The notes under the pieces: model-generated | Seen by the model: the letters and a program-made list of their open reading frames with translations, nothing else | The model's database searches: none | What the model was told of the DNA's origin: nothing | Shown: positions 39,312 through 50,601 of the stretch, piece by piece | How the letters are laid out: each line of letters begins with the position of its first letter | Position numbering within the stretch: the stretch's first letter is position 1 | Translations under genes and position numbers: made by a program | Origin: Kalmanozyma brasiliensis GHG001 | Lineage: Eukaryota; Basidiomycota; Ustilaginomycetes; Ustilaginales | DNA length: 64,000 nt | Reading direction: 5' to 3' | NCBI RefSeq assembly: GCF_000497045.1 | Contig: NW_015961992.1 | Location: 188,259 to 252,258, forward strand

Positions 39312-39636
39312 CGTGTCGACCGGATGCTGAGCCAAGGAAGAGGTGATAGAGGAAGACAAGAAGAAAGGCAAAACCAGAACAAAGCCGACTTTTCCCTGCA
39401 GAGCTGTAAGCGCGCCCCGAATTCCGGAATTTTGGCCACGGAAACCTTGTGGGAAATCAGCTCCTGCGTGTGCGAAACCTTTTTCTTTCATCAGCTGTTC
39501 ATCATCACAAAGCTTACACAGATGTCATGTCGCGCGGATGTCTGCCAGACTCGCTGAGACTGGTCTGCTGAGGTCGCGGCATGCAACGCTTAACTGTGCC
39601 GTGCCCGACTGTGTCTGCATTCTAACGATGTCGTGT
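39312..39636. promoter_or_regulatory. bL33m promoter region with GGAATTTTGGCC element
   Basis: 325 bp between the bL33m start and the S10 peptidase stop. It contains GGAATTTTGGCCA at 39426-39438, matching elements in the NOP15 and CWC27 promoters. No gene was seen. Confidence 0.35.
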
Positions 39637-41430
39637 CTATTCTCTACTGTAGAAATTGGGGAGCATCAGAGCATGAAAGTTCGCTGGAAACAACATTTCA
39701 CCAGCGCGCTTAGCCCTGCGAGTTGCATCAGTGGCTGCATCGCTCGAAGTGTTTGTGCTCTTGTTCGGCGCATTCGTAGTGTGGTTGTAAGTCGCATCCG
39801 CGGGGAGCACCTCGAACTGCACCGTGCTGTTTCCCTCTCGGTAGGTGCTCTTCGCAGGCCCGCTGCTCTTGTAGGTGCTGTTCTGCGGGATTTTCTCTTG
39901 GCCTGTGGCAAGGTCAGTGCCGTTCAGCACTCTCTCGAACATCTCGAGCGAGGCAAGAGGCTGGTAGAAGGGAACCTCGTGGCCGCTCTCGTAGATGCGG
40001 ACGAACGAGAATTGGCCACTCTGCTTGACCTGGCCGTGAACGACGCCGTCGGACGTCTTGAGATCCGCATATCCAGCCTGACTGAAGCCCTTGTGTCCAA
40101 CTTGCTCCGCAATGACCTCGCCTCCAAGCCAGTTGCAATTGTAGTCAGCATCGCCTGCATACATGACCACCTGGACACCTTGATCGAGAAGCGAGCGCAC
40201 GTCCTCGATGGTTCCACTCTCCCGTCCATCGTCGCCTGTGTTGCTGAATGCGTTCGAGACAGTCGACGAGCTCTCGCTGAAGTTCTGGAAAGCTCCAATT
40301 GCCTGTTGAAATCCTGGCGTATTCAGGTAGTCTACGTAGAAGGAGTATGGGAAGGGATCCGGTGAGAGCTCTCGAATGTCGTACTCGTCCCGGTTGGCAT
40401 ACGTGTCCAGGATCGACTCGACATTGCTGGCACAGAACGTGTCGGCAGTGGCGCAGACCTGGTTTGTACCCGTGGCATAGCAGTCGCGGATACGATCCAG
40501 ACAGTTGCCCGGTCCGAACATGTTGTTGTACATCATGTCTTCGACCGAAGAGTTGAACGGTCGGTAGTCGTACGTGTTGCCGGGCGAGACGGTGAAGTTG
40601 TAGTAGGCAGCATACTGCACCTCGGGAGAGTACCAGCCGTTGCCGATCATGACCGATTTGAGCTTGATTGTATGCGCTCCAGTCTCGTTGCGCGCGTTCT
40701 GCTGCTCGATGTACTCGTTGAAGACAGGACCGTAGTGGCCGCCGTACGACTCGGTGGCAAAGTGGAAGTCTTCGCGCGAGTACTGCGGGAACGCTCCCAT
40801 GAACCCTTGCAGCGTGCGGTAGAAGTTCTTGGCCGCGGACTCGGTCGAGTTGGCTGTCAGCGTGACGTTGGGTGCCGAGTAGGTTCCACACGTGCCGGAA
40901 CCTTGAGCGTATTCCGGGCACGTTTGGTCCGGCAGCACAACCAGCGACTCTGTGGAAGGATCCACGTAGCCGGGTACGAGCTTGGTGTACGAGAAGCCCG
41001 TGGTCGCTGGCTGGTCGATGAAAATCATGTTGCTGGCATTGTTCCAAGCGTAGAGGTTGTTGACGACGGTGCCGTTCGCGTTTACGTAGCAGGGACCGAG
41101 CTCCTGGAACAGTCCAATCATGGAGGACGAGCCGGGCCCACCGTTGATCCAGACGGTGAGCGGTGCATCTTGAGGATTGCCATTACGCGCCTCAAAGAAC
41201 CAGAAGAAGATGTGCTCCTCCTCTTCGACGTCGACGTATCCAGAGAAGCTCTTGACGTTGGGATCCGTCTCGCAGGTTCCGGTCGGGACTTGCTTGTATC
41301 GCACGGGGATATCTAGGTGACCAGTGGCGTTGATGAGATCCGTGGGCGGTTGCACGAATTGAGCGGAGGCAAGATGAAGGAGCGAGCCGGCTGCGAGCAC
41401 CGCAGCGAGCAGAGGCTGGACTGGCAGCAT
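39637..41430 (-). CDS. Secreted serine carboxypeptidase (peptidase S10)
   Basis: 597 aa. A signal peptide is evident (MLPVQPLLAAVLAAGSLLHL then ASAQF). The S10 hallmarks are in order: oxyanion region TVWINGGPGSSSM (about 93-102), PATTGFSY, catalytic Ser in ATESYGGHYGP (about 227), catalytic Asp in YAGDADYNCNWLGG (about 427), and catalytic His in YESGHEVPFYQP (about 480). Many N-x-S/T sequons suggest glycosylation. The C-terminal tail (from about 520) is long and Ser/Thr/Asn-rich. Vacuolar or extracellular release of C-terminal residues is expected. No intron. Confidence 0.92.
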   Translation of the reverse strand: MLPVQPLLAAVLAAGSLLHLASAQFVQPPTDLINATGHLDIPVRYKQVPTGTCETDPNVKSFSGYVDVEEEEHIFFWFFEARNGNPQDAPLTVWINGGPGSSSMIGLFQELGPCYVNANGTVVNNLYAWNNASNMIFIDQPATTGFSYTKLVPGYVDPSTESLVVLPDQTCPEYAQGSGTCGTYSAPNVTLTANSTESAAKNFYRTLQGFMGAFPQYSREDFHFATESYGGHYGPVFNEYIEQQNARNETGAHTIKLKSVMIGNGWYSPEVQYAAYYNFTVSPGNTYDYRPFNSSVEDMMYNNMFGPGNCLDRIRDCYATGTNQVCATADTFCASNVESILDTYANRDEYDIRELSPDPFPYSFYVDYLNTPGFQQAIGAFQNFSESSSTVSNAFSNTGDDGRESGTIEDVRSLLDQGVQVVMYAGDADYNCNWLGGEVIAEQVGHKGFSQAGYADLKTSDGVVHGQVKQSGQFSFVRIYESGHEVPFYQPLASLEMFERVLNGTDLATGQEKIPQNSTYKSSGPAKSTYREGNSTVQFEVLPADATYNHTTNAPNKSTNTSSDAATDATRRAKRAGEMLFPANFHALMLPNFYSRE

Positions 41431-44024
41431 CTTGATCCTGCTTCAAGTCGCGCGTCCGCTAAAGAGATCTAGTTTGGCTTTCTATGGAAGCTTCGTGGAG
41501 TCAGGTCTGTCCGAATGTAGACGGGACTAAGCTACTTATACCTTTCGCCGCATGAGTTCCGCCTCTGTCCCCTATGCCGAGCAAGCTTTGACCCACTCAC
41601 TGTACGGTGGGCACGAACATGCAGCAAGAAGACAGAAGCTAATTTGGGAGCCGACGGCTTCGACGGCCGGCAGACGTTCCTCCGAAGTGGGTAGTTCTCA
41701 TCACGAGATGTCTAGCATCCTCGCTTAACGTTATCTTTCTCGCACAATTCGGCGAATTCTTCCGTGCAGTGTGATCGCCAGTCCCGCAAATCGCTCCACC
41801 CTTGTTCGCCGGTGCTTCTAGCAACTCGAACCTGTAGCTTCGTCCAGACATGGCCGTGCGATAAAACGCTTGCTGCAACTTGCATACGGCTGCTCTTGAC
41901 CGGAGATTCTCTCGGCTCCGACGAAAGCCGCACGCTGGCTCCGCCCAGATCGGTTCTGAGCTGGAGTCGTCTCTACGACGTCGCACGCCGAACCTTTTCA
42001 CTCCGGACAGGCGATGGCACAGCGTCCAAGATTTCTGTGAACCCTGCTGCATCATTGAGCCCAGCCTCTTCCTGCGCAGCTAGGGAGCTCTGTGTCACGG
42101 CCATTCACCGCCATCTCATCGTGATCTCGAACACCTCGCTATGGGACCGCCTCTCTCTGGTCAAGGCTGACAAGCTTGAGAGGAGAGTCAAGGTGGCGGC
42201 CTCGAAGTGCCTTCTGGTGGCAATGCACATGTCAGTTTGGCTGAAGCATGGGCAGGTTCCTGCATCACAACGGGGGATATTCACCCAGCTAATTTTCGAC
42301 GCCTCGCCCAGATTCTCGAATGCACATTTGTGCGACCTTTCCTTCAAAATTTCGCAAGTTGTGAGAACTTGAAGCAAATTTCGCGCTTCAGGCGGCAAAA
42401 ATGCTCCTCGGATCGGTTCGACTCAAACAAAAAGCGAAACTGAGGTCAAATGGGTTTTTGCGGATTCTAAGTCCCCGTGACCTGAAAGAAAAATGATTTT
42501 TGAGGCGAGACTTGTCGTTTCTTAATGCCTAAAACCTGCATATCGTAGTATTGTGGGTCATTTAGCTGCCTCAAATGCCGAACACGGAATAGTGGATTCG
42601 ACCTCACTGCGTTGATATCGACGACAATATAAGTTATCGCCAAATCCGCAGACGCTTTGTTCTTTGTACAAAATTCGCAAGAAGTGCACTGCTGACTTGA
42701 GGCATCGCTTGACCATGATTGCATTTTTACCAGAAACGACAGCAACCGTCAAGAATTAAAAATTTGGCCGATATTGAATCTGGCTCAGCGGCAAGTCATG
42801 TGCCACCACATTGCACATTCAACTGCGATCGCGGCGAAGAGGCTCCGTAAGAGTGCGAGACCTGAATGGCATGGCGCTGTCGAACGAGGCAGCAAGGTGG
42901 CCACCAGCTCCGCGCGCGGGTGGTACTTCGCACAAGGGAGGCAGACAGGACATGCGAAGTGCGTTTGAGGGCGGAGGGCAGAAGCCAGCGCTGCTCGGTC
43001 CACTATCGCTGGGCTCCGTACACGAGACGTGTCGAGCTTCAACCATCTGACTTAGCCCGGCAGATCAACGACGACGAGGAGAAAACCTTGGCGGATCATG
43101 GCACCGAGGGTTGTATCGAGCTGGTCTGTCCGGTGCAAGGGAACACCGCATGCGAGGTGTCGGATTTGCACGTGGAGCTCACAGGAACCCTGGGCCAGCG
43201 TTGCCGAGACCCACTCAGAGACCCACTCAGCGGTATAGCCAAGCCACAGGACAGTCCAGCCAGAGGGCAGTCCGGCAGCGTCAGCCACAGGGTACAGGCA
43301 CGATGATCTAGTTTGCTTCACCGACGGTCGATCGGCTGGAGCAATCGTGGTGGCGCTGTTAGTGATTTTTGACCGACGACACCCTTTCTCTCGCTTGTCA
43401 GAGACAGGAGACATCGAATGGTCTTGATGTGTGATGACGGAGCGTGCATGACGATCGTTTTGATTTTCCGAATTCTCTTTCTGTCGATCCGGGCTGCCAC
43501 CGTGGACCATCCCTCGAAAGACGTTCTCTCTCTCACACACTCAAGGGCGAGATGTATCTCGCGTGCACGTCAATACTACCGCAGATAGTCGACTCTGAAG
43601 TGGTAGCAGTATTCTCGGAAGTGCGTGCAGCGAAGCTCGAACTCGGATGACTGATGCGGTCGATTCGACCGGCGTGTGAAGTGACCAAAATGATGGATGC
43701 GATATGCATGTGGGGCGCATATTTCCAAGTGACTGTGGAGGCCCGCGCGCGTCGCTTGCTATCGATTTGGGATCTGTTTGCGAAGATCACACACCGAGGT
43801 GCAAGCGAGACCCGTTCAGATGCACCCTTCTCTCTTCTCTCGTGGCTCTTCAGCTGGCGGTCTCATCGTGTTCTTCTTGCTCACCTATCCGAGTAGCGAA
43901 GATCTCCCACGCATCCTCTTTCGCTCTTCTTCCTTTCCGACCCCTCACTCCGGCGACCTCCACCTTCCCGACGTCACCTAGATACATCTCTCCCATATCA
44001 GGATCCTGGTGCAAACGCGGAGTC
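41431..44024. other. Gene-poor stretch (2.6 kb), with an AT-richer island
   Basis: This is the longest stretch without a supported gene. Frames of 60-202 codons occur on both strands but overlap one another and lack family motifs. The segment about 42360-42780 is clearly more AT-rich than its surroundings, with A- and T-runs, and an AAAAATTTGGCC element at about 42758-42769. The last ~200 bp is pyrimidine-rich leader of the debranching enzyme gene. No tRNA or terminal inverted repeat was recognised. A small fast-evolving secreted or orphan gene cannot be excluded. Confidence 0.45.
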
Positions 44025-47000
44025 ATGTCGTCTGCCAACGTGTCCACCAACGGCAGCGGCCAACACGGCCATGCCGAGCCCATCAAGGTCTTCGAGCTCG
44101 TCCTTGAGCAGGACGGAAGCCCCAGCGAACAGAAATCGTACATCAGGCTCCCAGCTCCCGTGCAGCCGTATGTCCTGCGTTTCTCCATCGAAGCCGGCTC
44201 CACCGCCTCAAGCGACGCTCGCCTCTACACCAACTATTCAAACAAGCAAGGTGCTTTCGCGCGTACGTCCTTCGAGAAGACTCCCTTCACCTCCTCCGCT
44301 TCATCGGCAAACCGAGTCGACCTTCTCATCAAGACGGCTGGTGTCTTCGAGTTCTACGTCGAATACACCACCGATGAGAACGACCAGGCTGCTGGTGACC
44401 TCTTCGAGCGCAAGGAAAAGTCGTCAGCCCTCAAGAGGGGCAAGAGCGGCCACTTCAACGTCGATCCGATCCTCCAAGCTCCCGTGCGCAAGTCTATCTT
44501 GAGCGAAAATGGAAAGCCTCTCTCCGCCAAGGAGGGCGGAGGCGCCGTCACAAGCAAGAGCGACTTCCTCGCACTCGACGCCATCGTAATGCAGACCCTC
44601 ATCTCAAAATGGGCTGGCCCGCTCTCAGAATGGGGCGTTCACCTCGACTCGGCTCGAGATGCTGGCTACAACATGATCCACTTCCCACCCCTCAACGTAC
44701 GCGGTGCCAGCAACAGCCCTTACTCGGTCGCTGACCAGCATGACTTCACCCATGATCTCTACCCCAAGGAGATTCAGGGGCCGAGCCAGAAAGCAGAACG
44801 TGTCAAGCAGCTCAGATCAGTACTACACAACATGAAGACAAAACACGGCCTGCTCAGCATGAGTGACGTCGTCTGGAATCACACTGCTCACAACAGCGAG
44901 TGGCTCAACGAGCATCCCGACGCCGCTTACAGTCCTGCCAACTCTCCTCACCTCCAGCCTGCCGACGAGCTTGAAAAGGCGCTTCTGGACATCAACGGCC
45001 GTCTGCAGGAGTACGGCGTTTCCGAAGAGCTCCATTCCGACTCTGATGTCGCAAAGGTGATCAGCGCGGTCAAGGAGCATGCGCTGGGGCCCCTCAAGCT
45101 CTGGCAGTACTACGTCGTGGACGTCAAGGCAGCGAAGGAGAGCTTCCGAGCTGCCGTCTCCTCCTCTGGTAAGAGTGACTCACAGACAGGAGCGAAACCG
45201 AGCGCAGCGTCTCTCAAGGATGTTGCCGAAAAGATCCGAGCGTCTGCGGTGCAGAACGAAATGACCTTGGCAGGTCGCTTCGCAACGACGATTGACGCAA
45301 AAGCGGCAGTTCAGATCATCAAGTCCGAATTCGACACGAGCGACGTCGAGCAGTCCGTCGACCTCTTTGCCAAGGTTGCGGACGAGGTCAATGCAACTTA
45401 CTACGCACTGTACGACGACGATGTCAAGGCAATTCTCAGCAACCTGGAAGGCCGCCTCAAGTTCACTCGCATCGACTCCAACGGTCCCAAGCTTGGCAAA
45501 ATCTCGGCACAGAGTCCCTTCTTCGAACCATACTTTACTCGCCTCGATCCCAAGCACCCCAAAGCAGCTGGCCGAGACCCCAAGGAGCTCTCTCTCGCCA
45601 ACAATGGCTGGATCTGGGCCGCCAACCCACTCGAAGACTTCGCATCCAACAAGTCGCGAGTCTACCTCAGACGTGAACTCATCGTATGGGGAGACTGTGT
45701 CAAGCTCCGATACGGTTCGGGTCCCAGGGACTCGCCCTACTTGTGGAAGCACATGGAGGAGTACACCACCCTTCTCGCCTCCAACTTTGATGCGCTTCGA
45801 ATCGACAACTGCCACTCCACGCCCATCCACGTCGGAGAGCACTTCCTCGACATCGCTAGGAGAGTCAACCCCAACGTCTACGTCATCGCCGAGCTCTTCA
45901 CCGGCAGCGCAGAGATGGACGTGCACTTTGTCAGCCGTCTCGGTATTAACTCTCTCATTCGCGAGATGGAGAATGGTCACGACCCCAAGGAGGAGAGCCG
46001 ACTGCTGTACCGGTTCGGAGTCAACAAGCCCATCGGCTCGATGGACGGTGCTTGCCTCACCACGGCCGCTAAGATCTCGCTGCCCGAAGCCAATCTGAAG
46101 GATGCAGACTGCCTCGTCGAGCAGCTCAGCGGCTCAAGCCCTCACGCCCTCTTCATGGACGTCACTCACGACAACGAGACTCCCACCATGAAGCGCACGA
46201 CCGAAGATGCGATCACCATGGGTGCTCTTGTCGCCTTTTCCTGGTCCGCCATCGGTAGCACCAAGGGCTTTGATGATCTTTTCCCCAAGACGCTTGATGT
46301 CGTGCAGGAAATTCGTCGCTATCGTCCCATCGCCAACCCAGAGGAAAGCGGCATCGGCGCCGTCAAGCGCGTGGTCAACCACCTGCACATCGAGATGGTG
46401 CGCAACGGCTACTCGGAGGGTCATGTTCATCAAGAAAATGACTATCTCGTGATGCACCGTGTGCATCCACAGACACACTGCGGCTTCGTCTGCGTCGCCC
46501 ACACGGCATTCCACAAGGGATCCAAAGATCGAGGACAGGCTGGTCCGTTCAAGTTCGACCGCACCCGCGTCAACTACATCCTCGGCAAGACGCTCGAAGT
46601 CAGCAGCACGGAGGTCGCTCACGATCCTAAGTTCCTCGACGGGCTGCCCTCGAAGCTCATCGACCTTGCTGAGCCGGAAGTGCGTGTCACTGAAGACGGC
46701 GGTCGTCTCCGCTATTCCGAGGTTGTGGTGCCCGACTTCTTCCCGCCTGGAAGTGTGATGCTCTTCGCCACCGAGATGGAGAACATCGACCGCGACATCG
46801 ACTCGCAATGCCTGTCGGGTGCGGACGAAGCGATGGCCAACCTGGATCTCGTCGACCTCAACGCGGTCCTCTATCGAGCCGACGGCGAAGAGAAGGATGT
46901 GACAGAAGGCAACGACGGGGTATACACCATTCCGAGCTGTGATCCACTCGTCTACTGCGGTCTCGAAGGCTGGATGGCCGTGTTGCGTCCCATCATCCAG

Positions 47001-48737
47001 TCCAATGACCTTGGTCACCCTCTGTGCGGTCATCTGCGAGATGGAACCTGGGCTCTCGACTACGTACACAAGAGACTACTAAAGCAGGTCGACGTGCTGC
47101 CTCGCCTGTCCGAACCGGCAAAGTGGCTTTCGCAGCGCTTTGATCTCATCAGGGATACCGCGCCGAACTTCATGCGACCCAAGTACTTTGCCCTTGTGAT
47201 CAAGGCTGCTTACGACGCTGCCGTTCGTAAGGCTCTTTCGCGCATGTCCCCATTCATCAAGGATGGCCATGACTTTATCAAGGCCTTGGCCCTTTGCGCG
47301 GTCCAGATGAACGGCTTGGTCAAGTCGGCATCCCTTTGGCCCGACAAGCAGGTCGGTTCCATGTCTGCAGGTCTTCCCTTCTTCACCGCAGGATGGGCGC
47401 GACTTTGGGGTCGTGATGTCTTCATCGCCCTTCGTGGTCTTTATCTGGTGACCGGCATGTACGGCGCAGCGCGAGAGCACATTCTTGCCTTCGGCTCGAC
47501 GCTCAAGCATGGCCTGATCCCGAACCTGCTCGACTCTGGTCGAACGCCACGATACAATTGCCGAGACGGTCCATGGTTCTTTGCTCAGAACGTACAAGAC
47601 TACACCAAGATGGTGCCTGATGGAGAGAAGATCTTGAGCGAGAAGGTAGCAAGGCGCTTCCCGCTCAACGATGAATGGGTTCCATGGGATGATGCTAAGG
47701 CGTACGCCCACAAGAGCACCGTCGCCGAGCTCATCCAGGAGATTCTTCAGCGCCATGCTTCCGGCATCCACTTCCGCGAGTACAACGCTGGTCCAGCCAT
47801 CGACCAGGACATGCATCCCGAGGGCTTCAACATCGATATCGATGTCGACTGGGACAGCGGCATCATCTTTGGTGGCAACGAGCACAACTGCGGCACCTGG
47901 CAGGACAAGAACGGCTCTTCCGCCAAGGCTGGCAACAAGGGTGTCCCTGGCTCGCCTCGTAACGGAGCTGCAGTGGAAATCACCGCACTTCTCAAGAGCA
48001 CCCTGAGCTGGGTCGCTGCGCTCGAGAAGAAGGGAGTCTGGAAGGAGGGCAAGGGTGTCGAGGCCACCGTCAAGGACCAGAAGAAGCTCGTCACCTACAA
48101 AGAATGGGCTGACCTTCTGCAAAAGTCGTTCGAGCGCGCCTACTACATTCCTCTGGATGAGACCGAGGACAGCTCGTACGACCTTGACCCCAAGCTCGTC
48201 AACCGTCGTGGCGTCTACAAGGACGTATACGGCTCTTCCAAGGGACGAGAGTGGGCCGATTACCAGTTCCGCTCGAACTTCCCGATTGCCATGTGCGTCG
48301 CACCCGAGCTATTCAAGCCGGAACACGCCATGAACGCTCTCAACAAGGCTCGCGAAGTCCTTGTCGGACCCATTGGTATGAAGACGCTCGACGCTTCCGA
48401 CTGGAACTACCGACCCAACTACGATCAGCGCGAGAACGACGACCCTGCCACCTCGTGCGGATGGAACTACCACAACGGACCCGAGTGGGGTTGGCTTCGC
48501 GGCTACTACTTGCGCGCCGTGGCCATCTTTGGCGCCAAGGCTGGCGTCGAGCGTTCGGTGTTGAACCACCGCATCAACAGCATGACGCTGGACTGCCGCC
48601 AGCACATCCGCTCATCGCCCTGGGCCGGTCTTCCCGAGCTCACCAACGCTGATGGTGCTCACTGCCCAGACTCGTGCTCGACTCAGGCATGGAGTGCTGC
48701 AGCGCTTCTTGACGCATTGGAGGAGATGGCAAAGTGA
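44025..48737 (+). CDS. GDB1: Glycogen debranching enzyme (4-alpha-glucanotransferase / amylo-alpha-1,6-glucosidase)
   Basis: 1570 aa, intronless, usual length for fungal and animal debranching enzymes. It removes branches from glycogen with two active sites. The N-terminal GH13-like transferase shows SEWGVHLDSARDAGYNMIHF, MSDVVWNHTAHNSEWL, SNFDALRIDNCHSTPIHVGE and VIAELFTGSAEMD. MDVTHDNETPT carries the His-Asp motif. The C-terminal glucosidase shows FTAGWARLWGRDVFIALRGL, NCRDGPWFFAQNVQDY, FIFGGNEHNCGTW-like and YRPNYDQRENDDPATSCGWN. The start at 44025 (MSSANVSTNG) was chosen over upstream leader codons. Cytosolic. Confidence 0.96.
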   Translation: MSSANVSTNGSGQHGHAEPIKVFELVLEQDGSPSEQKSYIRLPAPVQPYVLRFSIEAGSTASSDARLYTNYSNKQGAFARTSFEKTPFTSSASSANRVDLLIKTAGVFEFYVEYTTDENDQAAGDLFERKEKSSALKRGKSGHFNVDPILQAPVRKSILSENGKPLSAKEGGGAVTSKSDFLALDAIVMQTLISKWAGPLSEWGVHLDSARDAGYNMIHFPPLNVRGASNSPYSVADQHDFTHDLYPKEIQGPSQKAERVKQLRSVLHNMKTKHGLLSMSDVVWNHTAHNSEWLNEHPDAAYSPANSPHLQPADELEKALLDINGRLQEYGVSEELHSDSDVAKVISAVKEHALGPLKLWQYYVVDVKAAKESFRAAVSSSGKSDSQTGAKPSAASLKDVAEKIRASAVQNEMTLAGRFATTIDAKAAVQIIKSEFDTSDVEQSVDLFAKVADEVNATYYALYDDDVKAILSNLEGRLKFTRIDSNGPKLGKISAQSPFFEPYFTRLDPKHPKAAGRDPKELSLANNGWIWAANPLEDFASNKSRVYLRRELIVWGDCVKLRYGSGPRDSPYLWKHMEEYTTLLASNFDALRIDNCHSTPIHVGEHFLDIARRVNPNVYVIAELFTGSAEMDVHFVSRLGINSLIREMENGHDPKEESRLLYRFGVNKPIGSMDGACLTTAAKISLPEANLKDADCLVEQLSGSSPHALFMDVTHDNETPTMKRTTEDAITMGALVAFSWSAIGSTKGFDDLFPKTLDVVQEIRRYRPIANPEESGIGAVKRVVNHLHIEMVRNGYSEGHVHQENDYLVMHRVHPQTHCGFVCVAHTAFHKGSKDRGQAGPFKFDRTRVNYILGKTLEVSSTEVAHDPKFLDGLPSKLIDLAEPEVRVTEDGGRLRYSEVVVPDFFPPGSVMLFATEMENIDRDIDSQCLSGADEAMANLDLVDLNAVLYRADGEEKDVTEGNDGVYTIPSCDPLVYCGLEGWMAVLRPIIQSNDLGHPLCGHLRDGTWALDYVHKRLLKQVDVLPRLSEPAKWLSQRFDLIRDTAPNFMRPKYFALVIKAAYDAAVRKALSRMSPFIKDGHDFIKALALCAVQMNGLVKSASLWPDKQVGSMSAGLPFFTAGWARLWGRDVFIALRGLYLVTGMYGAAREHILAFGSTLKHGLIPNLLDSGRTPRYNCRDGPWFFAQNVQDYTKMVPDGEKILSEKVARRFPLNDEWVPWDDAKAYAHKSTVAELIQEILQRHASGIHFREYNAGPAIDQDMHPEGFNIDIDVDWDSGIIFGGNEHNCGTWQDKNGSSAKAGNKGVPGSPRNGAAVEITALLKSTLSWVAALEKKGVWKEGKGVEATVKDQKKLVTYKEWADLLQKSFERAYYIPLDETEDSSYDLDPKLVNRRGVYKDVYGSSKGREWADYQFRSNFPIAMCVAPELFKPEHAMNALNKAREVLVGPIGMKTLDASDWNYRPNYDQRENDDPATSCGWNYHNGPEWGWLRGYYLRAVAIFGAKAGVERSVLNHRINSMTLDCRQHIRSSPWAGLPELTNADGAHCPDSCSTQAWSAAALLDALEEMAK

Positions 48738-49110
48738 GGCGTCGCTCCAAGATGCCATGATCTCGCCCAATCCATCATCTCAGATCACACACGAACAACC
48801 GTCTCTTTTCTTGGAATCGTTACTTAATCGCATTGACATTGCCGCTCAGCGCGTGATGAGATCAAAAGGCGTGAGGTGAATCAAGCCGATGAATCGCTGG
48901 CACTGCGCCGTATGAGTGAATGAATCATTTCTCGGCTCGCTCCACCTATGATGCGGCCGAAGCAGTTGCGATGGCAAGGTCTCTCACGGACGAAGGTAGT
49001 GTGCTCGAACACAGACATCATAGGATGGACAGTCAGGTGTATGATTGTCAACGACGCTGCCGGAATACGGCCGACTGAAGTCTTTTCGGGTGGGGCGATG
49101 CTCGTCGAAC
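48738..49110. other. Intergenic, convergent 3' flanks
   Basis: 373 bp between the GDB1 stop and the RanBD gene stop. No gene, repeat or RNA was seen. Confidence 0.4.
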
Positions 49111-50601
49111 TCATGCTTGAGCAGAGCTGTCCTCGGAGATCACAAAGTCGTCAAGGACGTCCATGAGTGCTGCTGCGTTGTTCGGGTTGCTGAGCTGCAA
49201 TCATTGGGGAATGGAGAAAGTGGAAGGAGGAGGGTGTCAGTGCCGACTTCAACATTATCACAACCTGAACGTCAGCGTAGAGCATACCTTGATAGCGTAA
49301 TGAACAGGCTTGGTGTCTTCCAAGGCGACGATTCGCACGAACTTCTCGTGAAGCTCGCACTTCATGCCTTGAAAGAGAGGAACGTTGAGGATGACTCTCA
49401 AGATGCCGTCTGCTCTCATGACCAGACGAGCTAGGCGCTTGTCGGACGACTTTTTGGGGATGTTGACGCGAAGAGTACCGGTTCCTCGCTCTTTCCAGGA
49501 TTGATCTTCGGCCATCGTGTAGAGCTTCGCGCGAATGCTGTGGATACTTTCCTCGTCTTCCTCGCCGGTTTTGGTTTCGGCTTCGACCACCTCGATCAAC
49601 GGCTTTGCCTTTGTCTCGGACGCAGCTGCGTCCTTATCGTGGCTAAGCAGCTTTTGCTCGAAAGTGGCTTTTTCGTTGGCTGACTGCGGCTCGTCTGTTT
49701 CCTTCTCTGGCGCAGCGGGAGAATCAGCTTTCGGTTTGGCTAGCGGACTAGCTCCAGCAAAGGCACCGAAGCCAAATGCGGAACCTTTCACGATTGGCTT
49801 AGAAGGTGCGGCGGCCGATTTGGTTGCGCCGGCAAATGGAGATACAGAGCCGTTCTCGTCGTGATGGCCGCCAATGGTGGATCCGAGACTGCTTGGCTTG
49901 ATGCCTGAGCTCTTGGCTGCAAAGGCCGAGAAGCCGCTCTTGCTCGCGGCAGCAGAGGACGAGCCCGAGGAGGATGGAACAGAGCTGTATGGGGATGATT
50001 TGGAGCTGAAGGAGGAAAAAGTTGGTTGTGTGCGGGCGGGTGGATCTTGGGCTGGCTTTCCTGCTGGGGCCTCAGCAGTTTTGGGCTGAGGTTCTGTCGG
50101 CTCAGACTGGGATGCGGGCGTAGCTTCGAGCACAGCATCGGATGTAGCGTCCTGTGTTTGCGCATCCGATGCGGCAGCGTGGGGGTCGGTCGCTGACCTA
50201 GCCGACTTGAGCTCGAGTTCCTTGGTGCTCAGCTCGTCCACCTTCTTGCGGATCTGGCCGACCTTCTCGGTCTCGACCGCAGTGGTGCCAGCCTCGTCGT
50301 CGTCTTCCTCCTGCAACGAATCCTCAACGCGATTCTTCTTGGCTGGAATCGCTTCAGCCGCTCTGGATGGGGTGAGCTGCGTCGGCTCAAGACTGCCTTC
50401 GCGCTCTCTTTTGCGACGAGAAGATGTGTCCTCGGTAGGCTGAGAAGGTGTCTTTGCTGTCACCGCTTTAGAGGTGGATGCGGGAGAGGAGGGCTGCGGC
50501 GGAGACGATGCTGGCTGGGAAGTGACATCTGCTTGCGCATCTCGAGGCTGCTCTGTGTCTAGCTTTGGAGCTTGATCCAGCTCAGCCTTGGTGTCGGACA
50601 T
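49111..50601 (-). CDS. YRB2: RanBD1-domain nuclear protein (Yrb2/Hba1/RanBP3-like)
   Basis: Complement of join(49111..49194, 49288..50601), 465 aa. RanBP3-type proteins act with Crm1 in nuclear export. The first ~320 residues are disordered with a basic SSRRKREREG and Phe-rich FG-like patches (FSAFAAKSS, AFGFGAFAG). The Ran-binding domain (about 335-460) has RAKLYTMAEDQSWKERGTGT, LRVNIPKKSSDKRLARLVMR and ADGILRVILNVPLF. A 93-bp intron (GTATGC...GCAG) is needed to reach LSNPNNAAALMDVLDDFV at the C-terminus. The start at 50601 (MSDTKAEL) is preceded by an unlikely His/Arg/Pro run. Confidence 0.88.

Noticed and set aside
41764..42372. 202-codon plus-strand frame in the gene-poor stretch
   Set aside because: No signal peptide, domain or splice support; several overlapping frames on the other strand are nearly as long. 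Left as unannotated.
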